64,000 nucleotides of DNA from the NCBI GenBank assembly GCA_030715195.1, contig JAUYVI010000003.1, forward strand, positions 276,960 through 340,959, given 5' to 3'. Of this stretch, positions 1 through 8,717 are shown piece after piece. Below the pieces are notes generated by a model. The model ran no database searches. It saw only the letters and a program-made list of their open reading frames with translations, and was not told the DNA's origin. The stretch is from Dongia sedimenti (GTDB taxonomy: Bacteria > Pseudomonadota > Alphaproteobacteria > Dongiales > Dongiaceae). Within the stretch, counting starts at the first letter, position 1. The number at the start of each line of letters is the position of its first letter. The translations under genes and the position numbers were made by a program.

Positions 1-172
1 GTCGCGGCATCTAGGAAAAACGTTCAATAAGAGCAGCCTAGCTCCAGGTGCTCACGGGCGAGTCGTCACATTCGCGCCATCCCTCATGGCGCAATGAGAT
101 GTGGATCGTGGCTCTTGATTTCAATGCCGAGGCCTTGCACTGTCCCGCCAAAGTCTTAACGGGTTCATCGAC

Positions 173-1345
173 ATGCGATATTCAAGTTTCACCCAGCGCA
201 TCGGCGGCGAGGGTGCCCGCGCCTGGGAAATCCATCACCGCGCCGTGCAAGCGAAGCGCCGCGGAGAGGATGTGATCATCCTCTCGATCGGCGATCCGGA
301 TTTCGACACGCCGGCTTCGATCAAGCAGGCCGCCGTCGCGGCGCTCGATGCCGGAGACACGCATTACACCGACATCCTCGGTTTCCCCGCTTTGCGCGAG
401 GCGATCGCCGCCTATCATCGCCGCATGTCGGGCCAGGACGTGACCGCGGAGAATGTCGCCGCCGTCTCGGGCGCGCAGGGTGGCCTCTTCGTCTCGTCGA
501 TGCTGGTGCTCGATCGGGGCGATGACGTGGTCGTGCCCGAGCCGATGTATCTGACCTACGAAGCGACGTTCCGCGCGGCGGGTGCGAACCTGATCCGCGT
601 ACCGATGCGGCCGGAGAACGAGTTTCATCTGCTCCCGGCGGATCTCGAGCAGGCGCTCACGCCGAACACCAAGGCCATCGTCTTCGCGACTCCGGGCAAT
701 CCGACCGGTGCGATGTTCGCGCGTGACGTCCTGGAAGCCATGGCGAAGCTCGCGATCGAACGCGATCTCTGGGTGATCGCCGACGAGGTCTATGCGGCTT
801 TGAGCTTCGGCAAGCCGCATGTGAGCATCGGCGGCCTGCCGGGCATGGGCGAGCGCACGGTCACGATCAACAGCTTGTCGAAGTCGCATGCCATGACCGG
901 CTGGCGGATCGGCTGGATCGTGGCGCCCAAGGAGTTGATCGAATTTGCCCATGACCTGGGCTTGAGCACGCAATACGGCCTGCCGGGCTTCATCCAGCGC
1001 GCCGCCATCCGCGCACTGGCCGAGCCGGTGCCGGAAGTCGATCAGATGCGGGACGCCTATCGCCGCCGGCGCGACGCGGCGGTCACCACCCTGAACCAGG
1101 TGCCCGGCCTCAAGGTGCACGTGCCCGAGGCCGGCATGTTCATGATGCTGGATGTGCGCGGCACCGGCTTGAGCGCCTTCGATTACGCGCTTCGCCTGTT
1201 CGAGCAGACGGGAGTCGCCATTCTCGACGCGACCCCCTTCGGCCGGAGCGCCGAAGGGCATTGCCGGGTGTCGTTCGTGGTCGATGAGAAGAGCCTGACG
1301 GAAGCCTGCCGCCGGATCGCGTCGTTCACCAACAGCCTGAGCTGA
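173..1345 (+). CDS. PLP-dependent class I/II aminotransferase
   Basis: Fold-type I aminotransferase of 390 residues, a full length for the AspC/AAT-like family. It should exchange an amino group between an amino acid and a 2-oxo acid in the cytoplasm; the substrate cannot be read from the sequence. Visible hallmarks are a GNPTG cofactor-site motif near residue 176, an IADEVY motif with the pyridine-nitrogen Asp at 204, the Schiff-base Lys at 237 within SLSKSHAMTGWR, and the carboxylate-side Arg a few residues later. The neighbourhood (polyamine importer and amidinohydrolase a few kb downstream) would fit an amino-acid or polyamine-derived substrate, but that is inference. The ATG at 173 is used because the protein begins just ahead of the expected N-terminal helix. 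Confidence 0.9.
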   Translation: MRYSSFTQRIGGEGARAWEIHHRAVQAKRRGEDVIILSIGDPDFDTPASIKQAAVAALDAGDTHYTDILGFPALREAIAAYHRRMSGQDVTAENVAAVSGAQGGLFVSSMLVLDRGDDVVVPEPMYLTYEATFRAAGANLIRVPMRPENEFHLLPADLEQALTPNTKAIVFATPGNPTGAMFARDVLEAMAKLAIERDLWVIADEVYAALSFGKPHVSIGGLPGMGERTVTINSLSKSHAMTGWRIGWIVAPKELIEFAHDLGLSTQYGLPGFIQRAAIRALAEPVPEVDQMRDAYRRRRDAAVTTLNQVPGLKVHVPEAGMFMMLDVRGTGLSAFDYALRLFEQTGVAILDATPFGRSAEGHCRVSFVVDEKSLTEACRRIASFTNSLS

Positions 1346-1359
1346 CCAGAGAGACTCAG

Positions 1360-1758
1360 CTACTCCGACTTGCTCATATCCAGCGGGGCGACGCCGCCGA
1401 ACAGCCGCGCCTTCTGGCTGCCATCCTTGTTCGACCAGGTCACCTTGTGACCGACCACCTCGACCCGGTAGCAGCCGTCCTCCGAGGCGACGGCGCCGGG
1501 CCATTTCAGGCAAACGTCGCCGCTCTTGTCGAGCGACCAGGTGCCGGACACCGGCTCGGCGGTCCCCTCCTGGATGGTGGCCTGGCCGCCGGGCAGGAAG
1601 TAGAGCTTGTAGGGCGTGCCGTTGCCCATCTTGCCGGTGAGCGTATTGCCCTGCATGGCGGTGATGAAGGCATCGCCGCGCAGCGACTTGGCCTCCGCGG
1701 GCACGCTCGCCAGCAGCGCCACCGCACCGAGTGCGGCCAAAGCGAATTTGTTAAACAT
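1360..1758 (-). CDS. Small secreted protein, function unknown
   Basis: A 132-residue protein with a clear Sec signal peptide (MFNKFALAALGAVALLAS, cleavage expected after PAEA), so it is exported. The mature part is short and probably beta-rich, with a GNTL motif, a Gly-Gly turn, a GTWSLDKSGDVC segment and two spaced cysteines that could form a disulfide. The same order of motifs (D-A, GNTL-G, GD/E-x-C, later Cys) recurs in the secreted protein at 15596-15976, so the two look like distant paralogues. It resembles DUF995-type exported proteins, but I cannot confirm the family. It lies convergent to the aminotransferase with 14 nt between the stops. Confidence 0.75.
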   Translation of the reverse strand: MFNKFALAALGAVALLASVPAEAKSLRGDAFITAMQGNTLTGKMGNGTPYKLYFLPGGQATIQEGTAEPVSGTWSLDKSGDVCLKWPGAVASEDGCYRVEVVGHKVTWSNKDGSQKARLFGGVAPLDMSKSE

Positions 1759-1894
1759 CTCTCTCGTCCTCGTTTTTGTCCCCGGCAGTTAAATGCACAT
1801 GGGGCCATGCCGGTTCACCTGGGAGAGGCAGGGCCGTTTCGCAAGCCATACGTGCGTATAATGCCGTGCTCGATACCGACCGTTACAAAGGTCG

Positions 1895-2629
1895 TTACCG
1901 ATCGAATGCGTCTAAAAAGCCGCGAATGAGCGCCCGCATCCGATCCCGGCCGAAACTCGGATAGTGCCCGCCATGGACCACGCGCACCGGCAGGTCCAGG
2001 AGGCGCTTCATGCTGGCCACGTATTGCCGCATCTCGGCGGCATTGCCTTCATCGTAGGCGAGGGGACCGTCATAGACGACATCGCCGGCGAACAGGATGC
2101 CGCTGGCTTTCTCATAGAGCGCGATCGAGCCGGGCGAGTGACCCGGCAAATGAAACACCTCGAAGCTGCGATCACCGGTATCGACCACGCTGCCTTCGGC
2201 GAGCAAGGTGGTGGCCGGTGCCGGCGCCACGTCATAGTCGAGCGGCTGCCAGTCGCCGGGCGGCAGTTGCGTGAAGATGTCGTTGTCCGCGACGTAATGA
2301 CCGGCACCCGTGTTCGCCCGTGATGGGTGTGCGAGAATATCGGCTTCATCCGGATGCACCGCACGCTCGGCGAACTCGTGATGCGTGCCGATATGATCGA
2401 AATGAGTGTGCGATGCCACCGCCAGGACCGGGCGACCGCTCAGCAGCGGCATCTGTTCACGCAGGCTCACCACGCCCATGCCGGAATCGACCAGCAGGTC
2501 GCGCTCGCGGCCGCGCACGTGCCAGATGTTGCAGCGATAGTATTCCTTGATATGCGGCTCGAAGATCCAGGTGACGCCGTCGTTCAGAGTGCGGCTCTCG
2601 TACCAGGTCTCCGGCGTTGCGATCTGCAT
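1895..2629 (-). CDS. MBL-fold metallo-hydrolase
   Basis: A 244-residue metallo-beta-lactamase-fold hydrolase. The metal-binding HxHxDH signature is HTHFDH at residues 74-79, followed by HLPGHSPGS, FAGDVVYDG and a C-terminal HGGHYPS, which together supply a complete dinuclear zinc site. The substrate is unknown; members include lactonases, glyoxalase II-type thioesterases and arylsulfatases. Its start abuts the stop of the tetR gene directly (2629/2630), so the two are almost certainly one transcript, and the hydrolase probably acts on, or is induced with, the ligand sensed by the regulator. No signal peptide is visible, so a cytoplasmic location is expected. Confidence 0.88.
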   Translation of the reverse strand: MQIATPETWYESRTLNDGVTWIFEPHIKEYYRCNIWHVRGRERDLLVDSGMGVVSLREQMPLLSGRPVLAVASHTHFDHIGTHHEFAERAVHPDEADILAHPSRANTGAGHYVADNDIFTQLPPGDWQPLDYDVAPAPATTLLAEGSVVDTGDRSFEVFHLPGHSPGSIALYEKASGILFAGDVVYDGPLAYDEGNAAEMRQYVASMKRLLDLPVRVVHGGHYPSFGRDRMRALIRGFLDAFDR

Positions 2630-3253
2630 CTAGCCCTCGGAATTGCCGAGGCCAGAGAACACCAGGCGCACCTGCCGCGCCAGCGCCTTCTTCAGCAGCG
2701 CGATCGGCATTTCTTCCCGCGCAACGAAGACCTGGAACAGGCTGTTCACCACCTCGAACAGCACGTCGCCGGCGGTCTTCGAATCGACGCCGCCGTCGAT
2801 CTGGCCGCGCGCCTGCAGGCAGGCGACCAGCTCGCCGACCTGGTCCGCCAGCTTGCGGTCGAGCGCGGCATAGGCGAGGCCGAACTCCGAGCTCGGCTGC
2901 GACAGCGCGTTGGCCATGGCGTTGCGCCAAAGCTCTTTCGAGAGATGGATCAGCGAGTGGTCGATATAGAAGGTGAGGAGCCTGTGCACCGCCGTGACCG
3001 CGTCCTTCGGCGGATTGGCGATGATGCTCTTGCCGGCGGCGCGGACTTCCTCGCCGTCGAGCGCCACCAGCGAGATCAGCAGATCGCCCTTGGATTGGAA
3101 GTAATTGTAGACGGTGCCGGCGGCGACCTCGGCCTCGGCGGCGATCGCCTCGATGCTGGTGTCAGCGAAGCCGTCGCGGCGGAACAGCTTGGCCGCCGCC
3201 GCGAGAATGTCGCGCCGCCGTCCCGCCTTCTGCCGTTCGCGCAAGCCCGCCAT
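2630..3253 (-). CDS. TetR/AcrR family transcriptional regulator
   Basis: A TetR-type repressor of 207 residues. The N-terminal helix-turn-helix is typical (RRRDILAAAAKLF, then TSIEAIAAEAEVAAGTVYNYF), followed by an all-helical ligand-binding domain. The ATG at 3253 is preferred over one at 3295 because the protein then begins MAGLRERQ just ahead of helix 1, and because the longer version would run through the palindromic operator at 3268-3300. It is transcribed divergently from the polyamine-type ABC operon and together with the MBL hydrolase, so it probably represses both its own operon and the transporter. The inducing ligand is unknown. Confidence 0.9.
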   Translation of the reverse strand: MAGLRERQKAGRRRDILAAAAKLFRRDGFADTSIEAIAAEAEVAAGTVYNYFQSKGDLLISLVALDGEEVRAAGKSIIANPPKDAVTAVHRLLTFYIDHSLIHLSKELWRNAMANALSQPSSEFGLAYAALDRKLADQVGELVACLQARGQIDGGVDSKTAGDVLFEVVNSLFQVFVAREEMPIALLKKALARQVRLVFSGLGNSEG

Positions 3254-3267
3254 TCGCCCATCCGTAA

Positions 3268-3300
3268 AATGAATTGACTTAAGTTTGTAGTTCATTCATT
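3268..3300. promoter_or_regulatory. Probable TetR operator between divergent operons
   Basis: An imperfect inverted repeat with 12-bp arms, AATGAATTGACT (3268-3279) and AGTTCATTCATT (3289-3300), matches at 10 of 12 positions with a 9-bp spacer. It lies between the tetR start (3253) and the ABC operon start (3391). TTGACT at 3274-3279 could serve as a -35 box for the rightward genes; a matching -10 (CATTTT, 17 nt on) is weak. Size and position fit a TetR-family autoregulatory site. Confidence 0.6.
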
Positions 3301-3390
3301 TTTTTCCGACAAGCAAATTCAAGCCCGCAAAGGGCGCCGTGGAAGGGCGAGAGGGGCAACCCTTCCTCCACAACAGACAGGAGCGGGCAG

Positions 3391-4440
3391 ATGAACATTT
3401 CGAAGAGTCTTTGGGTCGGCGCGGCGCTGCTGGCGCTGACGCCGGCGGCGCAGGCGGCCGACACCTTGAACGTGCTGACCTGGTGCGACCACGAGGATCC
3501 GGCGCTGCTGGAGCCGTTCGAGCAGGCCAACGGCGTCAAGATCAACTTCAAGGACATCGACAGCACGGCGGCGATCCTCGCCGTGCTCGGCCAGTCGAAG
3601 CCGGGCGACTGGGACGTGCTTGTGCTGGACCAGACCGACACCGGGCGTCTCGCCGGCATGAAGCTGCTGGAGCCGCTCGACGCCAAGGACTATCCGTTCA
3701 GCGACATTCCGGCGGAGATCGCCGATCCGAAGCTGAGTTCGGTCGGCGGCACGCTCTACACCATCCCGGAAAAGTTCGGCTACAACACCGTCGCCTACAA
3801 CAAGGCCGCGGTCGATCCGCAGGCGATGACGGACATCAAGGCGATCTGGGATCCCAAGTTCAAGGGCCGGGTCGCGATGTATGACTACTACGTGCCGATG
3901 ATCGAATATGTGGCGATCGCGCTCGGCAAGAAGCCCGCCGAGCTCTCGGAAGCCGACCTGCCGGCGATCAAGGACAAGCTGATCGCGCTCAAGGCCAATT
4001 CCTCGATGATCGGCGACGTCACGACGGTGCAGCAGGCGCTGGCTTCGGGCGCGGCCGATATCCTGGTCGGCGGTGGCGAGTGGGTGACGGCCGGCATCGC
4101 CAAGGACAACCCGAACCTCGACTACGTGATCCCGACCCAGGGCGGCGTGCGCTGGCAGCAGGCCCTCGCGATCTTCGCGGAATCGAAGCAGAAGGACCTG
4201 GCCAAGAAGTTCGTGCAATACATCGTCAGCCCCGAGGCCCAAGGCAAGCTCGCGACCTCGTCCTGCTACTGGGGCATGCCGGCCAACAGCAAGGCGGTGC
4301 TCAGCGACGAGCAGAAGGCGATCCTGCGCTGGAGCGACCAGCCCGGCTACATCAAGGTCTCGCATCCCTACCTGCAGATGACGCCGGAGTTCGACAAGGC
4401 GCTGCAGGCGATGTGGGCCGAGGTGCTGCAGGCGAAGTGA
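3391..4440 (+). CDS. ABC transporter substrate-binding protein, PotD-like
   Basis: A 349-residue periplasmic binding protein with a Sec signal peptide (MNISKSLWVGAALLALTP, cleavage after AQA). The mature chain begins DTLNVLTWCDHEDPALLEPF, the usual first strand and helix of the spermidine/putrescine family, and keeps WDVLVLDQTD and the central hinge strands typical of PotD/PotF. It should deliver a polyamine or related cationic compound to the permeases encoded directly downstream. The downstream amidinohydrolase suggests an arginine-derived or guanidino ligand is also possible. It is the first gene of a tightly packed operon (ATGA overlap with the next gene) under probable TetR control. Confidence 0.88.
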   Translation: MNISKSLWVGAALLALTPAAQAADTLNVLTWCDHEDPALLEPFEQANGVKINFKDIDSTAAILAVLGQSKPGDWDVLVLDQTDTGRLAGMKLLEPLDAKDYPFSDIPAEIADPKLSSVGGTLYTIPEKFGYNTVAYNKAAVDPQAMTDIKAIWDPKFKGRVAMYDYYVPMIEYVAIALGKKPAELSEADLPAIKDKLIALKANSSMIGDVTTVQQALASGAADILVGGGEWVTAGIAKDNPNLDYVIPTQGGVRWQQALAIFAESKQKDLAKKFVQYIVSPEAQGKLATSSCYWGMPANSKAVLSDEQKAILRWSDQPGYIKVSHPYLQMTPEFDKALQAMWAEVLQAK

Positions 4441-5312
4441 TGGTGTCGTCGAACGAGGCGCGCGCGGCTTCCCAAGCGCGCCTCGCCGGCCTCGGATTCA
4501 CGCTGCCGGCGGTCGCCTGGATCGTCCTGTTCTTCGGCGCACCGCTGGCCGTGATGGCGGTCATGAGCCTGCTGCCGCTGACCGCCGACGGCACGCCGCC
4601 GCAGCTCAGCCTCAAGGCCTATCGGGACTTCTTCAGCCAGCCCGCCTATGTGCAGGCGATCTGGAACTCGGTGGTGACCACCGCGCTCGTGGTCGCGATC
4701 AGCCTGCTGCTCGCCTATCCCTTCGCCTATGTGCTGGCCACCAGGGTGCCGAAGCGTTGGCAGCGTTTCGCGCTGGCCTGCGCCATCCTGCCGTTCTGGA
4801 CCTCCTATGTGGTGCGCTCTTACGCGTGGCTGCTGGTCCTAGCGCCGACCGGGATCGTCAACTGGGTACTGATCAACCTGCACCTGATCGAGCGGCCGAT
4901 CACGCTCGCCTATAACCCGAGCGCGACCGTGTTCGGCTTCGTGCACTTCTTCATCATGCTGAACGCCCTCACCATCTATGCCAACCTGGTGCAGATCAAC
5001 CCGCGCTATGTGCTGGCGGCGCAGGATCTCGGCGCCTCGGCCTGGCGCAGCTTCATCGCGGTGACCCTGCCGCTCAGCGTGCCGGGGATGGCGGTCGGCG
5101 CCTTTCTGACGGTTGTGCTCTGCATCGGCGATTTCATCACGCCGCAGATCCTTGGCGGCAACAAGGAGCTGCTGCTGCCGCAGGTGATCATGATGCAGAT
5201 CCAGCGCCAGCTCGACCTGCCGATGGCCTCGGTCATGTCGCTGGTCCTGACCGTGATCGTCGCGGCCGTCTACTTGCTGGTGCAGAAGCCGATGCGGAGC
5301 GCGCGGCTGTGA
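4440..5312 (+). CDS. ABC transporter permease, PotB-like
   Basis: A 290-residue inner-membrane permease with about six hydrophobic helices and the EAA-type loop (AAQDLGASAWRSFIAVTLPLS) that contacts the ATPase. The ATG at 4440 overlaps the stop of the binding-protein gene (TGA at 4438-4440), the normal translational coupling in this operon; the open frame extends further upstream, but that part only overlaps the previous gene out of frame. With the next gene it forms the heterodimeric channel of a PotABCD-type importer. Confidence 0.9.
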   Translation: MVSSNEARAASQARLAGLGFTLPAVAWIVLFFGAPLAVMAVMSLLPLTADGTPPQLSLKAYRDFFSQPAYVQAIWNSVVTTALVVAISLLLAYPFAYVLATRVPKRWQRFALACAILPFWTSYVVRSYAWLLVLAPTGIVNWVLINLHLIERPITLAYNPSATVFGFVHFFIMLNALTIYANLVQINPRYVLAAQDLGASAWRSFIAVTLPLSVPGMAVGAFLTVVLCIGDFITPQILGGNKELLLPQVIMMQIQRQLDLPMASVMSLVLTVIVAAVYLLVQKPMRSARL

Positions 5313-6094
5313 TGCGGCAGTTGGGAAATGTGCTGTCGGGCTTCTACCTGACCGCCTGCTACATCTTCATCCTGCTGCCGGTCGCGGTGCTGATCCTGTT
5401 CTCGTTCCAGGACGGGCGCCTGGCCGTGCCGCCGTTCAAGGGGCCGGTGCTCGACTGGTACGTGACCGCCTTCAACAATCCGCGGATGATGGACGGGCTG
5501 GTCAATTCCCTGATGGTCGGGATCGTCTCCTCGGCGATCTCGGTCATCCTCGGCTTCCTCGCCGCCTATGGCATTTCCCGCCACGAGTTCCCGGCGCGGC
5601 GCCTGTTGCAGGGCGTGATCATCTTGCCGCTGGCCGTCTCGTACCTGTTGGTCGGCATGGGATTGCTGGTGACCCTGTCCTCGCTCGGGCTCGGGCCCTC
5701 GCTCTGGATGGTGATCGTCGGGCATGTGGTGATCAACATGCCGCTGGCCTTTGCGATCTGCCTGGCCCAGCTCGGCGAGCATCAGCGCAAGATCGAATGG
5801 GCCGCCAGGGATCTCGGCGCCTCGACCCTGCGCGTGCTGACCCAGGTCACCATGCCGATGATCGCAGCCGCGCTGGTCGCGGCCTTCTGCCTCTGCTTCA
5901 CGCTGTCCTGGGACGAGTTCATCATCGCCTTCCTGGTGACGCGCTTCGACGTGACCTTGCCGATCGTGATCTGGACCATGCTGCGCGGCGGCTTGAACCC
6001 GCAGACCAATGCGGTCGGCTCGTTCATCTTCCTCTGCTCGATCCTGATGCTGGTCGCGGTCGAGCTTCTGCTGTTCCGGAAACGCCGCGCATGA
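5312..6094 (+). CDS. ABC transporter permease, PotC-like
   Basis: A second permease of 260 residues with six predicted transmembrane segments and an EAA loop (AARDLGASTLRVLTQVTMPM). Its ATG at 5312 overlaps the stop of the previous gene; a GTG three bases earlier is an equally possible start. Pairs with the PotB-like protein to form the translocation pore. The stop overlaps the start of the ATPase gene. Confidence 0.9.
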   Translation: MRQLGNVLSGFYLTACYIFILLPVAVLILFSFQDGRLAVPPFKGPVLDWYVTAFNNPRMMDGLVNSLMVGIVSSAISVILGFLAAYGISRHEFPARRLLQGVIILPLAVSYLLVGMGLLVTLSSLGLGPSLWMVIVGHVVINMPLAFAICLAQLGEHQRKIEWAARDLGASTLRVLTQVTMPMIAAALVAAFCLCFTLSWDEFIIAFLVTRFDVTLPIVIWTMLRGGLNPQTNAVGSFIFLCSILMLVAVELLLFRKRRA

Positions 6095-7131
6095 CCGCCC
6101 ATCTCGAAGTCGACTCCATCTCCAAGGTCTATGGCGTGGTCACCGCGCTCGACCAGGTGTCGCTGGCGGTGGAGCAGGGCGCCTATGTCGTGCTGCTCGG
6201 ACCTTCGGGCAGCGGCAAGACCACCTTGCTCTCGGTGATCGGCGGATTCACCGTGCCGAGCGCCGGCCGCATCGCGATCGCCGGCCGTGACGTGACGGCC
6301 ATGAGCCCGGCACAGCGGCCGACCACGACCTTGTTCCAGGATTATGCGCTGTTTCCGCATATGTCGGTCGCCGGCAATGTCGGCTTCGGTCTGAAGGTGC
6401 GGCGCGTGCCGGGGCCGGAGCGCGAGAAGCGCATCGCCGCGGCCTTGGAACTGGTCGGCCTGGCCGGCTATGGCGGGCGCGGCATCCATGAGATGTCCGG
6501 CGGTCAAAGGCAGCGCGTGGCCCTGGCCCGGGCCTTGGTGGTGGAGCCCGAGATCCTGCTGCTGGACGAACCGTTGGGCGCGCTTGATCTCAACCTGCGG
6601 CGCCAGATGCAGGACGAGCTCTTGGCCCTGCAGCGGCGGACCGGGCGCAGCTTCGTGCATGTCACCCATGACCAGGAGGAAGCGATGGCCTTGGCCTCGC
6701 TGGTCGTGGTGATGAACAAGGGCCGGATCGAGGATCATGGATCGCCGAAGCGCATCTACGAGCGCCCGGCGACCCTGTTCACCGCGACCTTCATGGGCGA
6801 GAGCACGCAGATCTCGGGGCGCGTCTCCGGTGCCAATGCGGTCGAGACCGTGATCGGATCGCTGCATGCCGACATGACGCATCCAGCCGGCGCCGAGGTC
6901 GTGCTGATCGTGCGGCCGGAGAACATCCGCACCGACGGCGCGGCGATCGATCTCGGCACCGCCCGAATCCGCGAGGCCACGTTTCAGGGCGCGCATTATC
7001 GCGTGCTGGCAAAGGCCGAGCGTGGCGACCAGGATTTCGTCCTCCGCCTGCCGCCCGACCAAGTTGTGGAACAAGGCGCGGCGCTGCGCCTCAGCTGCCG
7101 GGCGGAGAGTCTGGTGGTGCTGGGACGGTAG
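6091..7131 (+). CDS. ABC transporter ATP-binding protein, PotA-like
   Basis: A 346-residue ATPase with Walker A GPSGSGKTT, signature MSGGQRQRVALARAL, Walker B ILLLDEPLGALD and an H-loop (HVTHDQEEA). The C-terminal 100 residues resemble the TOBE regulatory domain of PotA/MalK-type ATPases (VRPENIRTDG). It energises the two permeases upstream. The ATG at 6091 overlaps the previous stop, so all four transporter genes are translationally coupled. Confidence 0.92.
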   Translation: MTAHLEVDSISKVYGVVTALDQVSLAVEQGAYVVLLGPSGSGKTTLLSVIGGFTVPSAGRIAIAGRDVTAMSPAQRPTTTLFQDYALFPHMSVAGNVGFGLKVRRVPGPEREKRIAAALELVGLAGYGGRGIHEMSGGQRQRVALARALVVEPEILLLDEPLGALDLNLRRQMQDELLALQRRTGRSFVHVTHDQEEAMALASLVVVMNKGRIEDHGSPKRIYERPATLFTATFMGESTQISGRVSGANAVETVIGSLHADMTHPAGAEVVLIVRPENIRTDGAAIDLGTARIREATFQGAHYRVLAKAERGDQDFVLRLPPDQVVEQGAALRLSCRAESLVVLGR

Positions 7132-7187
7132 TTGCGGGGCGTCCGCTGTTCGTCTAATCCTCCCACCCAGAAGCCAGGGGAGTACCC

Positions 7188-8072
7188 ATGTCCGTGGGCA
7201 TGAACGAGCTGAAGCTCAATGAAGTCGGCCGCTTGAAGCGGGTGGCGCTGCGGCGGCCGGAGCAGGCGATGCTCAGCCAGGCCAAGATCGATGCCGAGTG
7301 GAAGCCGCTCAACTACCACACGCGGCCGGATTTCGAGGTCGCGATCGCCGAGCACAAGCGCCTGGTCGAGATCATCCAGGGTGTTGGTGCCGAGGTCATT
7401 TATCTGCCGGCGCAGGAATCGCTCACCATGGACAGCCTCTATGTGCGCGATGCGGCGACGCTTTGCGCCAAGGGCGTTATCCTCTGCAACATGGGCAAGC
7501 CGGCGCGTGCGGCGGAGCCCGGTGTCCATGGCGAGCATTTCCGCAAGGCCGGCATCCCGGTCGCCGGCGCCATCACCGGCGAAGGCAAGGTCGAGGGCGG
7601 CGACATCATCTGGCTGGACCAGCGCCATGTCGGGATCGCGCGCGGCTATCGCACCAACGCCGAGGGCATCCGGCAGTTCAAGGAGATCGTCGGGCCGGAC
7701 GTTCATGTCGAGGTCGCGGTACTGCCGCATTACAAGGGCCCGTTCGACGTCTTTCATCTGATGTCGATCATCAGCCCGCTGGACGAGAAGCTGCAGCTGG
7801 TCTACTCGCCGCTGATGCCGGTCACCTTCCGCGAATGGCTGCTCGACCACGGGCACCAGCTCGTCGAGGTGCCGGAGGAGGAGTTCGCCAGCATGGGCTG
7901 CAACGTGCTCGCCATCGCGCCGCGCGAGGTCGTTATGGTGAAGGGCAACCCGGAAACCCAGCGCCGCATGGAAGCGGCCGGCTGCAAGGTCCATGTGATC
8001 GACGCCGACGCGATCTCGGTCCCGGGCGAGGGCGGGCCGACCTGCCTCACCCGGCCGCTGATCCGGGCCTAG
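7188..8072 (+). CDS. Amidinohydrolase, dimethylargininase/arginine deiminase family
   Basis: A 294-residue pentein-fold enzyme. The catalytic pattern of the DDAH/arginine deiminase superfamily is present: an Asp in YVRDAAT, the EGGD motif, a His in FHLMSIIS and the nucleophilic Cys in GGPTCLTRPL near the C-terminus. Members hydrolyse the guanidino group of arginine or N-methylated arginines, giving citrulline plus ammonia, methylamine or dimethylamine. The length fits dimethylargininase-like proteins better than the roughly 410-residue classical arginine deiminase. It lies 56 nt after the ABC ATPase with a good ribosome site (AGGGGAG), so it probably belongs to the same operon and acts on the imported compound. 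Exact substrate not determined. Confidence 0.8.
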   Translation: MSVGMNELKLNEVGRLKRVALRRPEQAMLSQAKIDAEWKPLNYHTRPDFEVAIAEHKRLVEIIQGVGAEVIYLPAQESLTMDSLYVRDAATLCAKGVILCNMGKPARAAEPGVHGEHFRKAGIPVAGAITGEGKVEGGDIIWLDQRHVGIARGYRTNAEGIRQFKEIVGPDVHVEVAVLPHYKGPFDVFHLMSIISPLDEKLQLVYSPLMPVTFREWLLDHGHQLVEVPEEEFASMGCNVLAIAPREVVMVKGNPETQRRMEAAGCKVHVIDADAISVPGEGGPTCLTRPLIRA

Positions 8073-8138
8073 CAAGAATCGGAACGTTTTGCCGGCCGGC
8101 CAAGGGCATCATCCGACCATCCATTATGGAGGTCTGTC

Positions 8139-8609
8139 ATGTCGTTCCGCATTTCCAGCCTGCCGGTCGAGCCCTTCATGCCGCTGTTCGGCCTCAGCGA
8201 TGAAGCGCTGCTGCGGCACGGCGCCCGCCGCGCCATCGCCGACGAGAAGCCGGGCTTTCCCTGCCGCGTCACCCTGGCCGATGCCGAGCCGGGCGAATCG
8301 CTGCTGCTGCTGAATTACCAGCACCTCGCGGAAGAGACCTCGCCCTATCGCGCCCAGGGACCGATCTTCGTGTGGGAAGCCGCGCGGGAGGGGCGGGTGG
8401 TGGTCGATGCCGTGCCGGACTACCTCGCCAAGCGATTGCTCTCGATCCGGGCCTATGACCGGGACGGCATGATGCTGGAGGCCGATGTGATCGATGGCGG
8501 CGAACTTTCGCCGATGATCGACCGGATGTTCGCGATCGGCGGCGTCGATTATCTGCACGCCCATTTCGCCCGCCGCGGCTGTTACGCCGCGCGGATTGAT
8601 CGGGCCTAG
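8139..8609 (+). CDS. DUF1203 domain-containing protein
   Basis: A 156-residue soluble protein whose whole length matches the DUF1203 pattern: an N-terminal FRISSLPVEPF, the central FPCRVTLADAEPGE and LLLNYQHL segments, and a conserved end with YLHAHFARRGCYAARI. The family has no established biochemical function that I know of. It follows the amidinohydrolase by 66 nt in the same direction and could be the last gene of the transporter operon. Confidence 0.82.
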   Translation: MSFRISSLPVEPFMPLFGLSDEALLRHGARRAIADEKPGFPCRVTLADAEPGESLLLLNYQHLAEETSPYRAQGPIFVWEAAREGRVVVDAVPDYLAKRLLSIRAYDRDGMMLEADVIDGGELSPMIDRMFAIGGVDYLHAHFARRGCYAARIDRA

Positions 8610-8658
8610 ACGCCCGAGATAGGCGGAGGTTCCTCTCCGCCTATGGCCTCGTCGCCGC

Positions 8659-8682
8659 TTGCGAATAATTCGCATTTGCGAT
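8659..8682. promoter_or_regulatory. Fur-box-like palindrome before the iron-type ABC operon
   Basis: The stretch starting TTGCGAATAATTCGC and continuing ATTTGCGAT contains a perfect GCGAAT/ATTCGC inverted repeat and the overlapping-hexamer look of alphaproteobacterial Fur boxes. It lies 36-59 nt before the start of the substrate-binding gene, where repressor binding would block transcription. Assignment to Fur rather than another regulator is by resemblance only. Confidence 0.5.
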
Positions 8683-8717
8683 AGCGTCCCCGGCCTCATC
8701 GACAGGAGGCAGGGACT

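Noticed and set aside
182-1513. A 443-codon minus-strand frame over the first aminotransferase
   Set aside because: Complementary to conserved aminotransferase sequence and without recognisable protein features.
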